Assembly: GCF_030915405.1 (NCBI RefSeq)
Contig: NZ_CP133262.1
Coordinates: 3,860,501 to 3,924,500, forward strand
Source of the DNA: Neobacillus nitrireducens
GTDB taxonomy: Bacteria > Bacillota > Bacilli > Bacillales > Cytobacillaceae
DNA length: 64,000 nucleotides
Reading direction: 5' to 3'
Below, piece by piece: positions 9,253 through 17,052 of the stretch; within the stretch, counting starts at the first letter, position 1, and the number at the start of each line of letters is the position of its first letter. The translations under genes and the position numbers were made by a program. Below the pieces are notes generated by a model that saw only the letters and a list, made by a program, of their open reading frames with translations, had not been told where the DNA came from and ran no database searches.

Positions 9253-10318
9253 TTGGCGGAATCATCTAGGGATTCGGCGGAAAAAGTTCCGAACTTGGCG
9301 GAATCCATACGCAGTTTGGCGGAATAACTCAAATAGTTGGCGGAATCCCGGCCCAAATCGGCGGAATCGATCGATCTAGCGCCCGCAACTATACGAGCAG
9401 AGAAAAGTTACCTGTTTTATAAAAAAAGGTAATCAAGTGGGGTTTGGCGGAATCAACTAGGAATTCGGCGGAATAAGTTCCGAACTTGGCGGAATCCACA
9501 CACAGTTTGGCGGAATAACTCAAATAGTTGGCGGAATCCCGGCCCAAATCGGCGGAATCGATCGATCTAGCGCCCGCTACTATACGAGCAGAGAAAAGTT
9601 ACCTGTTTTATAAAAAAAGGTAATCAAATGGGCTTTGGCGGAATCATCTAGGAATTCGGCGGAATAAGTTCCGAACTTGGCGGAAACCATACACAGTTTG
9701 GCGGAATAACTCAAATAGTTGGCGGAATCCCAGGCCAAGTTGGCGGAATCCATCGGTCTAGCGCCCGCTACTATACGAGCAGAGAAAAGTTACCTGTTTT
9801 ATAAAAAAGGTAATTAAAAGGGTTTGGCGGAATCATCTAGGAATTCGGCGGAATAAGTTCCGAAGTTGGCGGAATCCATACGCAGTTTGGCGGAATAACT
9901 CAAATAGTTGGCGGAATCCCGGGCCAAATTGGCGGAATCGATCGGTCTAGCGCCCGCTACTATACGAGCAGAGAAAAGTTACCTGTTTTATAAAAAAGGA
10001 AAATAAAAGGGGTTTGGCGGAATCATCTAGGAATTCGGCGGAATAAGTTCCGAAGTTGGCGGAATCCATACGCAGTTTGGCGGAATAACTCAAATAGTTG
10101 GCGGAATCCCGGGCCAAATTGGCGGAATCCATCGGTCTAGCGCCCGCTACTATACGAACAGAGAAAAGTTACTTATTTTATAAAAAAGGTAATCAAAGGG
10201 GGTTGGCGGAATCATTTAGGAATTTGGCGGAATAAGTTCCGAACTTGGCGGAAATCATACTCAGTTTGGCGGAATAACTCAAATAGTTGGCGGAATTCCG
10301 CCCCAACTAAGCGGAATC
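9253..10318. repeat. Array 1 of 21-bp TTGGCGGAAT repeats, six super-units
   Basis: GGCGGAAT recurs every 21 bases exactly (for example 9255, 9276, 9297, 9318, 9339, 9360). Six such repeats make a block; blocks start at 9255, 9446, 9637, 9826, 10016 and 10205, giving super-unit lengths of 191, 191, 189, 190 and 189. Blocks are joined by a conserved spacer of about 80 bases (GCGCCCGCTACTATACGAGC, then GAGAAAAGTTACCTG, then AGGTAAT) that contains a TTACCT/AGGTAA hairpin. The last repeat is decayed (AGCGGAAT near 10310). Minus-strand frames read as 7-residue DSAK/YSAK repeats, but super-unit lengths do not keep frame, so I treat this as non-coding. Confidence 0.93.
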
Positions 10319-10330
10319 CCTCCCCAAGTC

Positions 10331-10494
10331 TTCAATTCTCCCTCCCCAACTCAACCGAATCTCAAACTTGCAACAATAGTAAAGACAACAAATCGTCACA
10401 AATCCACAAAAAATATATTAATCTTCGACAAATAAGCAGGAACTTTTACAAATATTGTAGAAATTTTCCGAAAAAGTATAAGGAGTGATAAATA
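10331..10494. other. Leader region of the NERD-comF operon
   Basis: A gap with AT-rich sequence and an AGGAG site before the NERD gene. I looked for paired ComK boxes (AAAA-N5-TTTT) and found no convincing set. Confidence 0.4.
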
Positions 10495-11508
10495 ATGATT
10501 ATGAAAGAATTAACCCCACCGCAAAGACTATTCCTAACCCAAATCCTAAAAACAAGACTAATCATCGGCCACAGCAAATATAAAGAAATAGAAAAAGACC
10601 TCGCCAAACGCTGGGCAGGATACCGGGGTGAAATAGCATTAGCTAATTACGTAAAAGAGCTACCAAAAGACAAGTACCTCATCTTCCACGACCTCCAACT
10701 TCAATTCAACGGTATTCATTTCCAAATTGACACACTTCTCCTCTCGCTAAGTTACATTCTAATCATCGAAGCCAAAAACATCGCGGGTGCACTCACATTT
10801 GATAATACTTTCAAGCAGCTTATCCGAAACCATGACGACGGAACAGAGGAATGTTTTGAGGATCCGCGCGTTCAATGCCAACGACTTCAATCCCTCTTGC
10901 GCAACTGGCTGATCAAAAACCACTGCAATGTGCTCCCGGTTGATACCCTTATTTTTTTCAAAAGCACCAGTACGATCTTGAAAACAAATTCCGGAGATAA
11001 AACTGATTTCACCAAAATTTGTAAGGGAAGAGACATCTTTAATAAAATTGGCTCAATGGAACAACGCTATCATCAAGAAAAAATAAACAGCGAGACCATG
11101 ACCAAAATCGGTAACCTGCTTCTAAGTCAACACAGCCCGAAACCAGTCGATATCTTAAGCGAATACACTCTTACCGAAAAGGATATTCGGTGCGGTGTTT
11201 GCTGCCCAAATGAAAAATGTAACTATATCCCGATGAATTACAAAAGAGGGAATTGGAACTGCCCCGCTTGCCTAACAATCTCAAAAGACGCCATCCTAAT
11301 AACACTCAGTCACTATTTCTACCTTTACAAACCGACAATTACCAATCTGGAATTAAGGAATTTTCTACTTCTCCCAACCCCGGATACTACTCAGAAAGTT
11401 ATTCACAGATTAAACCTACAAACAACAGGAAATACAAAAAATCGCCTCTATTATCTAAACCCAAAGAAGGTGCCCTCATGCGATTTGTCATTAAAAACAA
11501 CGTCCTAA
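10495..11508 (+). CDS. NERD domain (nuclease-related) protein with C-terminal zinc-ribbon-like segment
   Basis: A 337-residue protein. Residues about 35-150 match the NERD pattern: KRWAGYRGEIALANYV, then FHDLQL, FQIDTLLLS and YILIIEAKNIAG, which together give the restriction-endonuclease-like E-x(n)-D-x(n)-E-x-K core. A cysteine cluster (CGVCCPNEKC, then NCPAC) around residues 239-262 looks like a zinc ribbon. No membrane segment is seen. The gene's 3' end overlaps the comFA start by 31 bases, so it appears to be the first gene of the comF operon. NERD proteins are predicted nucleases; any role in DNA uptake here is inference. Confidence 0.78.
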   Translation: MIMKELTPPQRLFLTQILKTRLIIGHSKYKEIEKDLAKRWAGYRGEIALANYVKELPKDKYLIFHDLQLQFNGIHFQIDTLLLSLSYILIIEAKNIAGALTFDNTFKQLIRNHDDGTEECFEDPRVQCQRLQSLLRNWLIKNHCNVLPVDTLIFFKSTSTILKTNSGDKTDFTKICKGRDIFNKIGSMEQRYHQEKINSETMTKIGNLLLSQHSPKPVDILSEYTLTEKDIRCGVCCPNEKCNYIPMNYKRGNWNCPACLTISKDAILITLSHYFYLYKPTITNLELRNFLLLPTPDTTQKVIHRLNLQTTGNTKNRLYYLNPKKVPSCDLSLKTTS

Positions 11509-12968
11509 TTCCCGGCAACAACACTGACGGAAACTCACTTCCAATCTCAGACATTCCAAGCATCCCGCAGCCGCCACAAAACCCAAATTTCCCACACAAT
11601 AATGATCTTCAGCTTCTTCTCACCGGCAAACAACTCCTCCTGGAAGATATCCCATTTCCAATCGAGGAAGTGCAAGCACATTACGAAAATGGATATGTCA
11701 CCTACCGCAAAGGAATCTACTACGAAGGGAAAAAGCCTGTTTGCTCCCGGTGCGGAAATAAGGATCCACAGCATTTTGCATCTTACCCATGCTCCCGCTG
11801 CGGCGAAACCTGCCTCTACTGCCGCCGGTGCATCATGATGGGGAGGATCAGCGAATGCACGCCGCTCATCGGTTGGAATGGCCCGGTGCCTGACACCATT
11901 CTTCCTTCAAAAATCAAACATTGGCAGGGGACACTTTCTGAAGGGCAGCAGGTGGCATCGGACCATGTGACGGAGGCCATCCAACAGAATAAGGAGCACT
12001 TGGTTTGGGCTGTATGTGGGGCAGGGAAAACCGAGGTCTTGTTCGCTGGTATTGAAGTCGCACTCGCTGCGAAAAAAAGGATATGTATCGCAACCCCAAG
12101 AACGGATGTTGTCTTAGAACTCACTCCCAGACTAAAAGCAGCTTTCCCGAAGATAAAAGTCGCTTCACTTTACGGCGGAAGTGAGGACAGACATCTGTAT
12201 GCCCCGCTCACGATTGCAACCACCCACCAGCTACTTCGCTTCTATCATGCCTTTGATGCAATTATTTTAGATGAGGTCGATGCATTTCCCTATACAGTCG
12301 AGGAATCCCTCCAGTATGCCGCCATCCAGGCGCGAAAGCCGCATTCCGCCATGATTTACCTGACGGCGACACCTAATCAAAAGTGGCAAAGGGAATGCCG
12401 GACAGGGAAACGAGCATTTACAACCATCCCGGCTCGTTTCCATCGCCATCCGCTCCCAGTTCCCAAATTTGAATGGTGTGGAAACTGGCAAAAACAGCTG
12501 CAAAAAAATAAACTGCCGCCAAATGTCCTCCGCTGGATAACGGCGCGGATCCAATCGAACAAACAAGCCTTAGTGTTTTTTCCACATATCCCCTTAATGG
12601 AAAATGCACTCCCCATCTTGCGCCAGTTTGCGTCATCTATCGAAGCAGTCCATGCAGAAGACCCTGACCGCAAAGAAAAGGTACAAAAAATGCGTTCCAA
12701 AGAAACGCCTCTGCTGTTAACGACGACCATTCTCGAACGAGGAGTAACTCTTCCAAATATCGATGTGGCTGTGGTTGGGGCTGAGGATGAAATTTTTACA
12801 GAAAGTGCCCTCGTCCAAATTGCCGGAAGAGCTGGGAGGAGCAAGGATCATCCTGACGGCGTGGTGACCTATTTTCATTATGGAAAAACCGAAGAGATGT
12901 TAAAGGCAAGAAAGCAAATTGTCTCGATGAACCGGGAAGGGGTCAAAAGAGGCTTGCTTGATAAATAA
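11478..12968 (+). CDS. comFA: Competence DNA-uptake helicase ComFA
   Basis: A 496-residue DEAD-type superfamily 2 ATPase. An N-terminal four-cysteine zinc region (CSRCGNKD, CSRCGETCLYCRRC) at about residues 88-125 is followed by Walker A AVCGAGKTEVL, ATPRTDVVLEL, the DEVD box (ILDEVDAFPY), YLTATPNQ and motif VI QIAGRAGRS. It drives single-stranded DNA across the membrane during transformation. I chose ATG 11478, 7 bases after AAGAAGG; upstream in-frame codons lie inside the NERD gene. comFB, normally between comFA and comFC in B. subtilis, is absent: comFC starts 22 bases after the stop. Confidence 0.9.
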   Translation: MRFVIKNNVLIPGNNTDGNSLPISDIPSIPQPPQNPNFPHNNDLQLLLTGKQLLLEDIPFPIEEVQAHYENGYVTYRKGIYYEGKKPVCSRCGNKDPQHFASYPCSRCGETCLYCRRCIMMGRISECTPLIGWNGPVPDTILPSKIKHWQGTLSEGQQVASDHVTEAIQQNKEHLVWAVCGAGKTEVLFAGIEVALAAKKRICIATPRTDVVLELTPRLKAAFPKIKVASLYGGSEDRHLYAPLTIATTHQLLRFYHAFDAIILDEVDAFPYTVEESLQYAAIQARKPHSAMIYLTATPNQKWQRECRTGKRAFTTIPARFHRHPLPVPKFEWCGNWQKQLQKNKLPPNVLRWITARIQSNKQALVFFPHIPLMENALPILRQFASSIEAVHAEDPDRKEKVQKMRSKETPLLLTTTILERGVTLPNIDVAVVGAEDEIFTESALVQIAGRAGRSKDHPDGVVTYFHYGKTEEMLKARKQIVSMNREGVKRGLLDK

Positions 12969-12990
12969 AAATAGAGAGGAGCTTTAAAAA

Positions 12991-13707
12991 ATGAATTTCT
13001 CCCTCCAATACTCCTGTCTAAACTGCCATGAGTTCATCCTCCCTAACATTGGTTGGCGAGCTATATTCTCCGTAGAAAAAGAACAGCTTATTTGCCAGAC
13101 ATGCGAAGGAAAGTTAGAAAAGATCGAAGGTGAGCAATGTCGTATATGCAGCCGGCCGTTTCAAAACATAGACGAAAAATTTCGCAGAGGTGATTTGTGC
13201 CATGATTGTTTTCGCTGGGAGGAAGACCCAGAATGGCAGGGATACCTTGAAAGAAACCATTCCTTATACCTCTATAATGATTTTTTAAAAGAATTGATTG
13301 CTAAGTTTAAATTTCGCGGTGATTATGTATTAGCAAAGTTATTTTCAGATTTAATAAAGAAGAAACTGACCGAAATCGCTCCCGACTTTTTTGTACCCAT
13401 ACCGTTAAGTGAAGAACGGCTTTATGAACGAGGCTTTAATCAAGCTTCCGCCATCCTATTAGAAGCAGGCTATCAATCCAATCATCTACTTAGCCGAATT
13501 CATTCAGAAAAGCAATCAAAGAAATCGAGGGCAGAACGGATTCACCTCCCACAAGTATTTCAGCTCCCTCCTCATATTCAGATGGAAGGAAAAAAGGTCG
13601 TTCTGATTGATGATATCTACACAACTGGCTCAACACTACGGCATGCAGCAAAACTATTAAAAGAGGGTGGTGCAGCCAGTGTTCAATCGCTGACACTTGC
13701 GCGATAG
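12991..13707 (+). CDS. comFC: Competence protein ComFC (phosphoribosyltransferase-like)
   Basis: A 238-residue protein with zinc-binding cysteine pairs at the N-terminus (CLNCHEF, CQTCEG, CRICSRPF, CHDCF) and a type I phosphoribosyltransferase fold behind them. FVPIPLSEERLYERGFNQA and the PRPP loop VVLIDDIYTTGSTLRHAAKLL are clear. ComFC is needed for transformation and is thought to work with ComFA at the membrane. AGAGAGGAGC lies upstream of the ATG. The operon NERD-comFA-comFC ends here. Confidence 0.9.
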   Translation: MNFSLQYSCLNCHEFILPNIGWRAIFSVEKEQLICQTCEGKLEKIEGEQCRICSRPFQNIDEKFRRGDLCHDCFRWEEDPEWQGYLERNHSLYLYNDFLKELIAKFKFRGDYVLAKLFSDLIKKKLTEIAPDFFVPIPLSEERLYERGFNQASAILLEAGYQSNHLLSRIHSEKQSKKSRAERIHLPQVFQLPPHIQMEGKKVVLIDDIYTTGSTLRHAAKLLKEGGAASVQSLTLAR

Positions 13708-13889
13708 CTCTTCTAGGATTTAACCTATTCTGAGGACTTTTTACTGGAAAGTTGTACCACTAAAGATTACAATGAAATTGAATAATCATTCATTTTAGTA
13801 AAAATTACCTTATCGTGTCAAAGGTAGCGCAGAACATTGTCACTATTTCCCCATTGTTTTTGTCAATAAATCGACAAAATTTTTGTTCT

Positions 13890-13923
13890 GATTTAGCAGG
13901 ATATTCATAGGGTAAAATAGAAA
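13890..13923 (+). promoter_or_regulatory. Candidate overlapping sigma-B and sigma-H promoters of hpf
   Basis: Sigma-B-like: GATTTA, 14 bases, GGGTAA (13890-13915). Sigma-H-like: GCAGGATAT, 12 bases, ATAGAAA (13896-13923), matching RNAGGAWWW perfectly and RNNGAAT at six of seven. B. subtilis yvyD (hpf) is known to use both factors, which supports the call. Confidence 0.55.
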
Positions 13924-13961
13924 TGTTAATACATAGCCTTAACTAAAGGAGGAGTCCACAA

Positions 13962-14510
13962 ATGAAATATAACGTTCGTGGTGAAAACATCGAGGTTACT
14001 CCAGCAATTAGAGAGTATGTAGAGAAGAAAATCGCAAAATTGGAACGCTATTTTACAGAAGCACCTGATGCAAAGGTAAATGTGAATCTAAGATTCAATC
14101 AAGATAAAACTTCTAAAGTAGAAGTGACTATCCCGCTTCCGCAACTTGTCCTTCGTGCAGAAGAAACAAATGTTGATATGTATGCTGGGATCGACTTGAT
14201 TACTGATAAACTAGAGCGCCAAATTCGCAAACACAAAACAAAGGTTAACCGTAAATTCCGTGAAAAAGGCGATTTTCCTGTTACATTTGCCACCACTGAA
14301 AACACAGAAGTACATGAATTAGACGAAGATGAATTAGAATTAGTTCGTACCAAGCGTTTTGATTTAAAACCAATGGACAGTGAAGAAGCGATCCTGCAGA
14401 TGAACATGCTGGGCCATAGCTTCTATGTATTCACAAATGCAGACACACACCGTACAAATGTTGTTTATAAGCGCAGAGACGGCCGTTATGGTTTAATCGA
14501 AGCACAATAA
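13962..14510 (+). CDS. hpf: Long-form ribosome hibernation promoting factor
   Basis: A 182-residue protein. Residues 1-100 form the S30AE/YfiA domain (MKYNVRGENIEVTPAIREYVEKKIAKLERYF region); after an acidic linker (EVHELDEDELELVRTKRF), the C-terminal dimerisation domain has MDSEEAILQMNMLGHSFYVFTNADT and RRDGRYGLIE. The long form joins two 70S ribosomes into inactive 100S dimers in stationary phase or stress. AAAGGAGGAG precedes the ATG. In B. subtilis secA follows on the same strand; here the next backbone gene downstream, secA, is reversed. Confidence 0.95.
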   Translation: MKYNVRGENIEVTPAIREYVEKKIAKLERYFTEAPDAKVNVNLRFNQDKTSKVEVTIPLPQLVLRAEETNVDMYAGIDLITDKLERQIRKHKTKVNRKFREKGDFPVTFATTENTEVHELDEDELELVRTKRFDLKPMDSEEAILQMNMLGHSFYVFTNADTHRTNVVYKRRDGRYGLIEAQ

Positions 14511-14527
14511 GGAATATGAGAAAAACG

Positions 14528-14560
14528 AACGCTGCTCCTACATGGGGCAGCGTTTTTGAG
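14528..14560 (+). terminator. hpf terminator
   Basis: Stem AACGCTGCTCC / GGGGCAGCGTT with a 5-base loop and a TTTTTG tail. Confidence 0.85.
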
Positions 14561-14657
14561 CTAAGCTAACTTTTAGAAGAAAGTGAAAATATTAGCTCAC
14601 TAGTTTTTAAAATGTTCTATTGATGGTAAACTGTGGATATTAATGGAGGTGCAAAAA

Positions 14658-15224
14658 ATGAGTATCAACCAACCTCAATCTAAGAAAGTATCGTATGCTG
14701 ATTATTTAACATGGCCTGATGAGCCCCGATATGAAATTATTGACGGTATTCCCTATTTACTAGCGGCACCGTCAAGACAGCATCAAGATATCGTAATGAA
14801 TTTCGCTGGAGAAATGTATTCTTTTTTAAAAGGGAGTACATGCCGAGTGTACACAGCCCCATTTGATGTTAGGTTATCTGCAACAGTCGATAACGAAGAA
14901 TACCAGGTAGTCCAGCCCGATATTAGTGTGGTATGCGAGGCAGGGAAGTTGGATGAGAAAGGATGCAAGGGTGCCCCGGATCTCATCGTAGAAGTCCTTT
15001 CCCCATCAACTTGGCAGCGGGACCGTATAGAAAAAATGAACCAATATCAAAAACACAATGTAAAAGAGTACGTGATCATCTATCCGAATGAGAAAGTTTT
15101 AGAGCAATATGTTCTTGATGAACATGGGAAATATCAGATTCCCTATATTTATAAAGAAGGAGATGTTTTTAACTCACATATGTTTCCTGAATTCACACTT
15201 AAAACAAGCGATTTATTCTCCTGA
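14658..15224 (+). CDS. Uma2 family (DUF820) putative endonuclease
   Basis: A 188-residue protein of the Uma2/DUF820 group, PD-(D/E)XK-like. Motifs: YADYLTWPDEPRYEIIDGIPYLLAAPS, QPDISVVCE with the putative metal-binding Asp, and DLIVEVLSPSTWQRDRIEKMNQY, then VKEYVIIYP. Biological role of this family is unknown; it is abundant in cyanobacteria and scattered in Bacillus. ATG 14658 is preceded by GGAGG at 8 bases; an upstream in-frame ATG at 14643 lies before that site. It stands alone, with no clear partner, at the left edge of the accessory block between hpf and prfB. Confidence 0.75.
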   Translation: MSINQPQSKKVSYADYLTWPDEPRYEIIDGIPYLLAAPSRQHQDIVMNFAGEMYSFLKGSTCRVYTAPFDVRLSATVDNEEYQVVQPDISVVCEAGKLDEKGCKGAPDLIVEVLSPSTWQRDRIEKMNQYQKHNVKEYVIIYPNEKVLEQYVLDEHGKYQIPYIYKEGDVFNSHMFPEFTLKTSDLFS

Positions 15225-15293
15225 GAACGAGTATCTCCCTACTAGGTAATGCCTGTCTTCTAAATTATAAACAGTCAATTTTGCGCTTTGCAG

Positions 15294-15358
15294 TTATCCC
15301 CATGTGGATAACTAAAATCCTATTACCTATACACACAAATCCGCCCGTGATATCCACA
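15294..15358. promoter_or_regulatory. Group of DnaA-box-like 9-mers
   Basis: TTATCCCCA (15294-15302, one mismatch) abuts TGTGGATAA (15303-15311, perfect box on the minus strand); ATATCCACA (15350-15358) has one mismatch. These are inverted around a centre at 15302/15303. Function untested. Confidence 0.35.
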
Positions 15359-15385
15359 ATATACACAGTCTAACCGTTAATAAAT

Positions 15386-15420
15386 CAAAAAAGGGATGTC
15401 CTAATTCTGGGACATCCCTT
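15386..15420 (-). terminator. Terminator of the minus-strand decaheme cytochrome
   Basis: 11-bp stem AAGGGATGTCC / GGACATCCCTT; on the minus strand it exits into TTTTTT. Confidence 0.85.
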
Positions 15421-15441
15421 TAGCTTAATATTTTTATAGGG

Positions 15442-16773
15442 TTAGGCATGTTCACCTTTGAACTCGCCGTTATGGCAGAAATCACAGTAAACATCGGAAG
15501 GTGCAGTTCTTGTTTTCGGGTCTGGCTTTCCATTATCATGACAGACAAAACATTTCTTTCTCTGTTCGGGTGTTGCTGAATTTAGTCTGTGCCGATCGGT
15601 TAACCACGTGTACCGTTCTTTGTGGTTTGCCGGGCTATGTGCATGACAGATGCTGCAGAAATAATTACTGCGGGATTCTGTAGAAACCGTCAACAAGTCT
15701 TGTTTATAGGTCACTTTCTTATCGGTGTCCGTTAGTAACTTCCTTATATCTTGTTTTTCTAGATCTTTGATCCATAAGGAATCCTTATGACAGTTAAAAC
15801 AGGTACCTAGATCTTTTACAGCAAAATCACCATGCCGCACTATCCAGGTGTTAACATCATGATTTTTCGGTGTTTTGATACTCTGATGACAGGTAAAGCA
15901 TTGCATCGATAGCTTCACATCGGTTTTCTGTTGGCTAACTGCTTGGAGGATCGTCTTTTGTTTGTTATCAGGGAGCTCCCTTTCCAGAACACCTGCCTGT
16001 GATTCTGCTGTCTCCTGAAGGAGGACGCTATCTTCGTTTTCAATTGGTTTCTTTTCATGATTATTTTTAGGCAGAAGATAGTCTATATCCTTCCACGGCT
16101 TTTTGCCTTGGTTGACTTGCTCATGACAGTCAATACATGTTCCCATGTTTGGATTCTCGTACTTTTCACCCATTAGCTTCTTCGCGTTGTCTTTAGTCCA
16201 GGCAGCATAAGTGGATGAATCGTTAATCCCTCGCTCGGCCACCTTCGCATGAACTACACCCCGATGACAGGTGACACAAGGGATGCCTTCTTTAATATGG
16301 CCCTTATGATTGACTTTTAAATCGCCATTGGCAGTAATTAAGCGATTTCTTGAGTGACACTGCTCGCAGTTCTCGTTTGAGACGGTAACCGTCGGGACAA
16401 TCTGATCTGGGGCCCCAACTACATGGTAATAGACCTCTTTAAGTGATTCTATTTTATGTATAACTAAATTTTTTGCACCAGGTTTAATATGACATTGGGT
16501 GCATTTGATTTGATTATGGGCACTGGCCTGATAGGTCACATGCTCCGGTGCCATTTCATGACATGTAGAACAAAAAGATGGTGTAGAAGTATAGCTAATC
16601 GCTCCATATGTAAAACCAAGCAGCGCTATAAATGTTGTTAAAGCGACGACAAGCAGCCTCCAACGTTTCATTGGATTTTTACCTTTTCTTACATTTCTAC
16701 CGGCAGACTCTGGATGGTTCCCATCAGTTACTTGCCCTTGATCGATATCTTGTTTCTTTTTCCAAAAAGCCAC
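15442..16773 (-). CDS. Membrane-anchored decaheme cytochrome c, NapC/NirT type
   Basis: A 443-residue protein: charged cytoplasmic N-terminus, one membrane helix at about residues 37-60, then an extracytoplasmic part with ten CXXCH heme sites (CSTCH, CTQCH, CEQCH, CVTCH, CIDCH, CFTCH, CFNCH, CSICH, CFVCH, CDFCH). The first four match the NapC/NirT tetraheme pattern, including FCSTCHEMAPEH, so oxidation of menaquinol and passing electrons outward is likely. It is a close paralog of the gene at 21260 but lacks its Ala/Glu/Thr-rich insert. GTG start with AGAGGGGG upstream. A possible Fnr box lies 60-75 bases upstream. Monocistronic, with its own terminator. Confidence 0.87.
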   Translation of the reverse strand: MAFWKKKQDIDQGQVTDGNHPESAGRNVRKGKNPMKRWRLLVVALTTFIALLGFTYGAISYTSTPSFCSTCHEMAPEHVTYQASAHNQIKCTQCHIKPGAKNLVIHKIESLKEVYYHVVGAPDQIVPTVTVSNENCEQCHSRNRLITANGDLKVNHKGHIKEGIPCVTCHRGVVHAKVAERGINDSSTYAAWTKDNAKKLMGEKYENPNMGTCIDCHEQVNQGKKPWKDIDYLLPKNNHEKKPIENEDSVLLQETAESQAGVLERELPDNKQKTILQAVSQQKTDVKLSMQCFTCHQSIKTPKNHDVNTWIVRHGDFAVKDLGTCFNCHKDSLWIKDLEKQDIRKLLTDTDKKVTYKQDLLTVSTESRSNYFCSICHAHSPANHKERYTWLTDRHRLNSATPEQRKKCFVCHDNGKPDPKTRTAPSDVYCDFCHNGEFKGEHA

Positions 16774-16831
16774 AGCAATCCCCCTCTTACAGTAGTATCT
16801 TACCAGAAATCGCTTTATCAGGTAGATATTT

Positions 16832-16847
16832 CGTGAAAAATGTCACA
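16832..16847 (-). promoter_or_regulatory. Candidate Fnr/Crp-type site
   Basis: On the minus strand TGTGA-N6-TCACG, one mismatch from the TGTGA-N6-TCACA consensus of Bacillus Fnr. It is centred about 66 bases upstream of the decaheme start. A TAAGAT at 16797-16802 could be the -10, which would put the site near -50 rather than the classical -41.5. Confidence 0.45.
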
Positions 16848-16964
16848 GAAATGTAGGTCGAATGTCATGTGAGTATTTTTTATATTTTTACAAGTAGAAA
16901 CATAATGTGAATGGTTACAAGCATTTTCTGTTTAAAAAATTGGGTTTTTATTAAGAACGTTTGT

Positions 16965-16993
16965 TTGCGTTTTTGCGATAATATTGGTATAGT
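16965..16993 (+). promoter_or_regulatory. Promoter of the Rpn-family gene
   Basis: TTGCGT, 17 bases, TATAGT, about 60 bases upstream of the start codon. Confidence 0.5.
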
Positions 16994-17020
16994 ATTCATA
17001 GAATAACACCTATGAATACT
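16991..17020. promoter_or_regulatory. Perfect inverted repeat at the Rpn gene promoter
   Basis: AGTATTCATAG / CTATGAATACT, 11 bp, 8-base loop, overlapping the -10 end and the expected start of transcription. It could be an operator or a 5' hairpin; there is no T-tract for a terminator. Confidence 0.6.
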
Positions 17021-17052
17021 TTCACATATTTCTCTTTGAAGGATGTGTTTAC

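Noticed and set aside
9947..10132. 61-codon minus-strand frame with DSAN/YSAK repeats
   Set aside because: Same 21-bp repeats read on the other strand; super-units here do not keep frame.
9253..10318. CRISPR array
   Set aside because: Repeat core is only about 10 bases at fixed 21-base steps, with no 30-40-base unique spacers and no cas genes nearby.
10331..10494. ComK box before the NERD-comFA operon
   Set aside because: A-runs and T-runs are present but no pair of AAAA-N5-TTTT boxes at an accepted spacing was found.
12377..12844. 155-codon minus-strand frame inside comFA
   Set aside because: Fully within a conserved helicase gene; composition typical of an antisense shadow.
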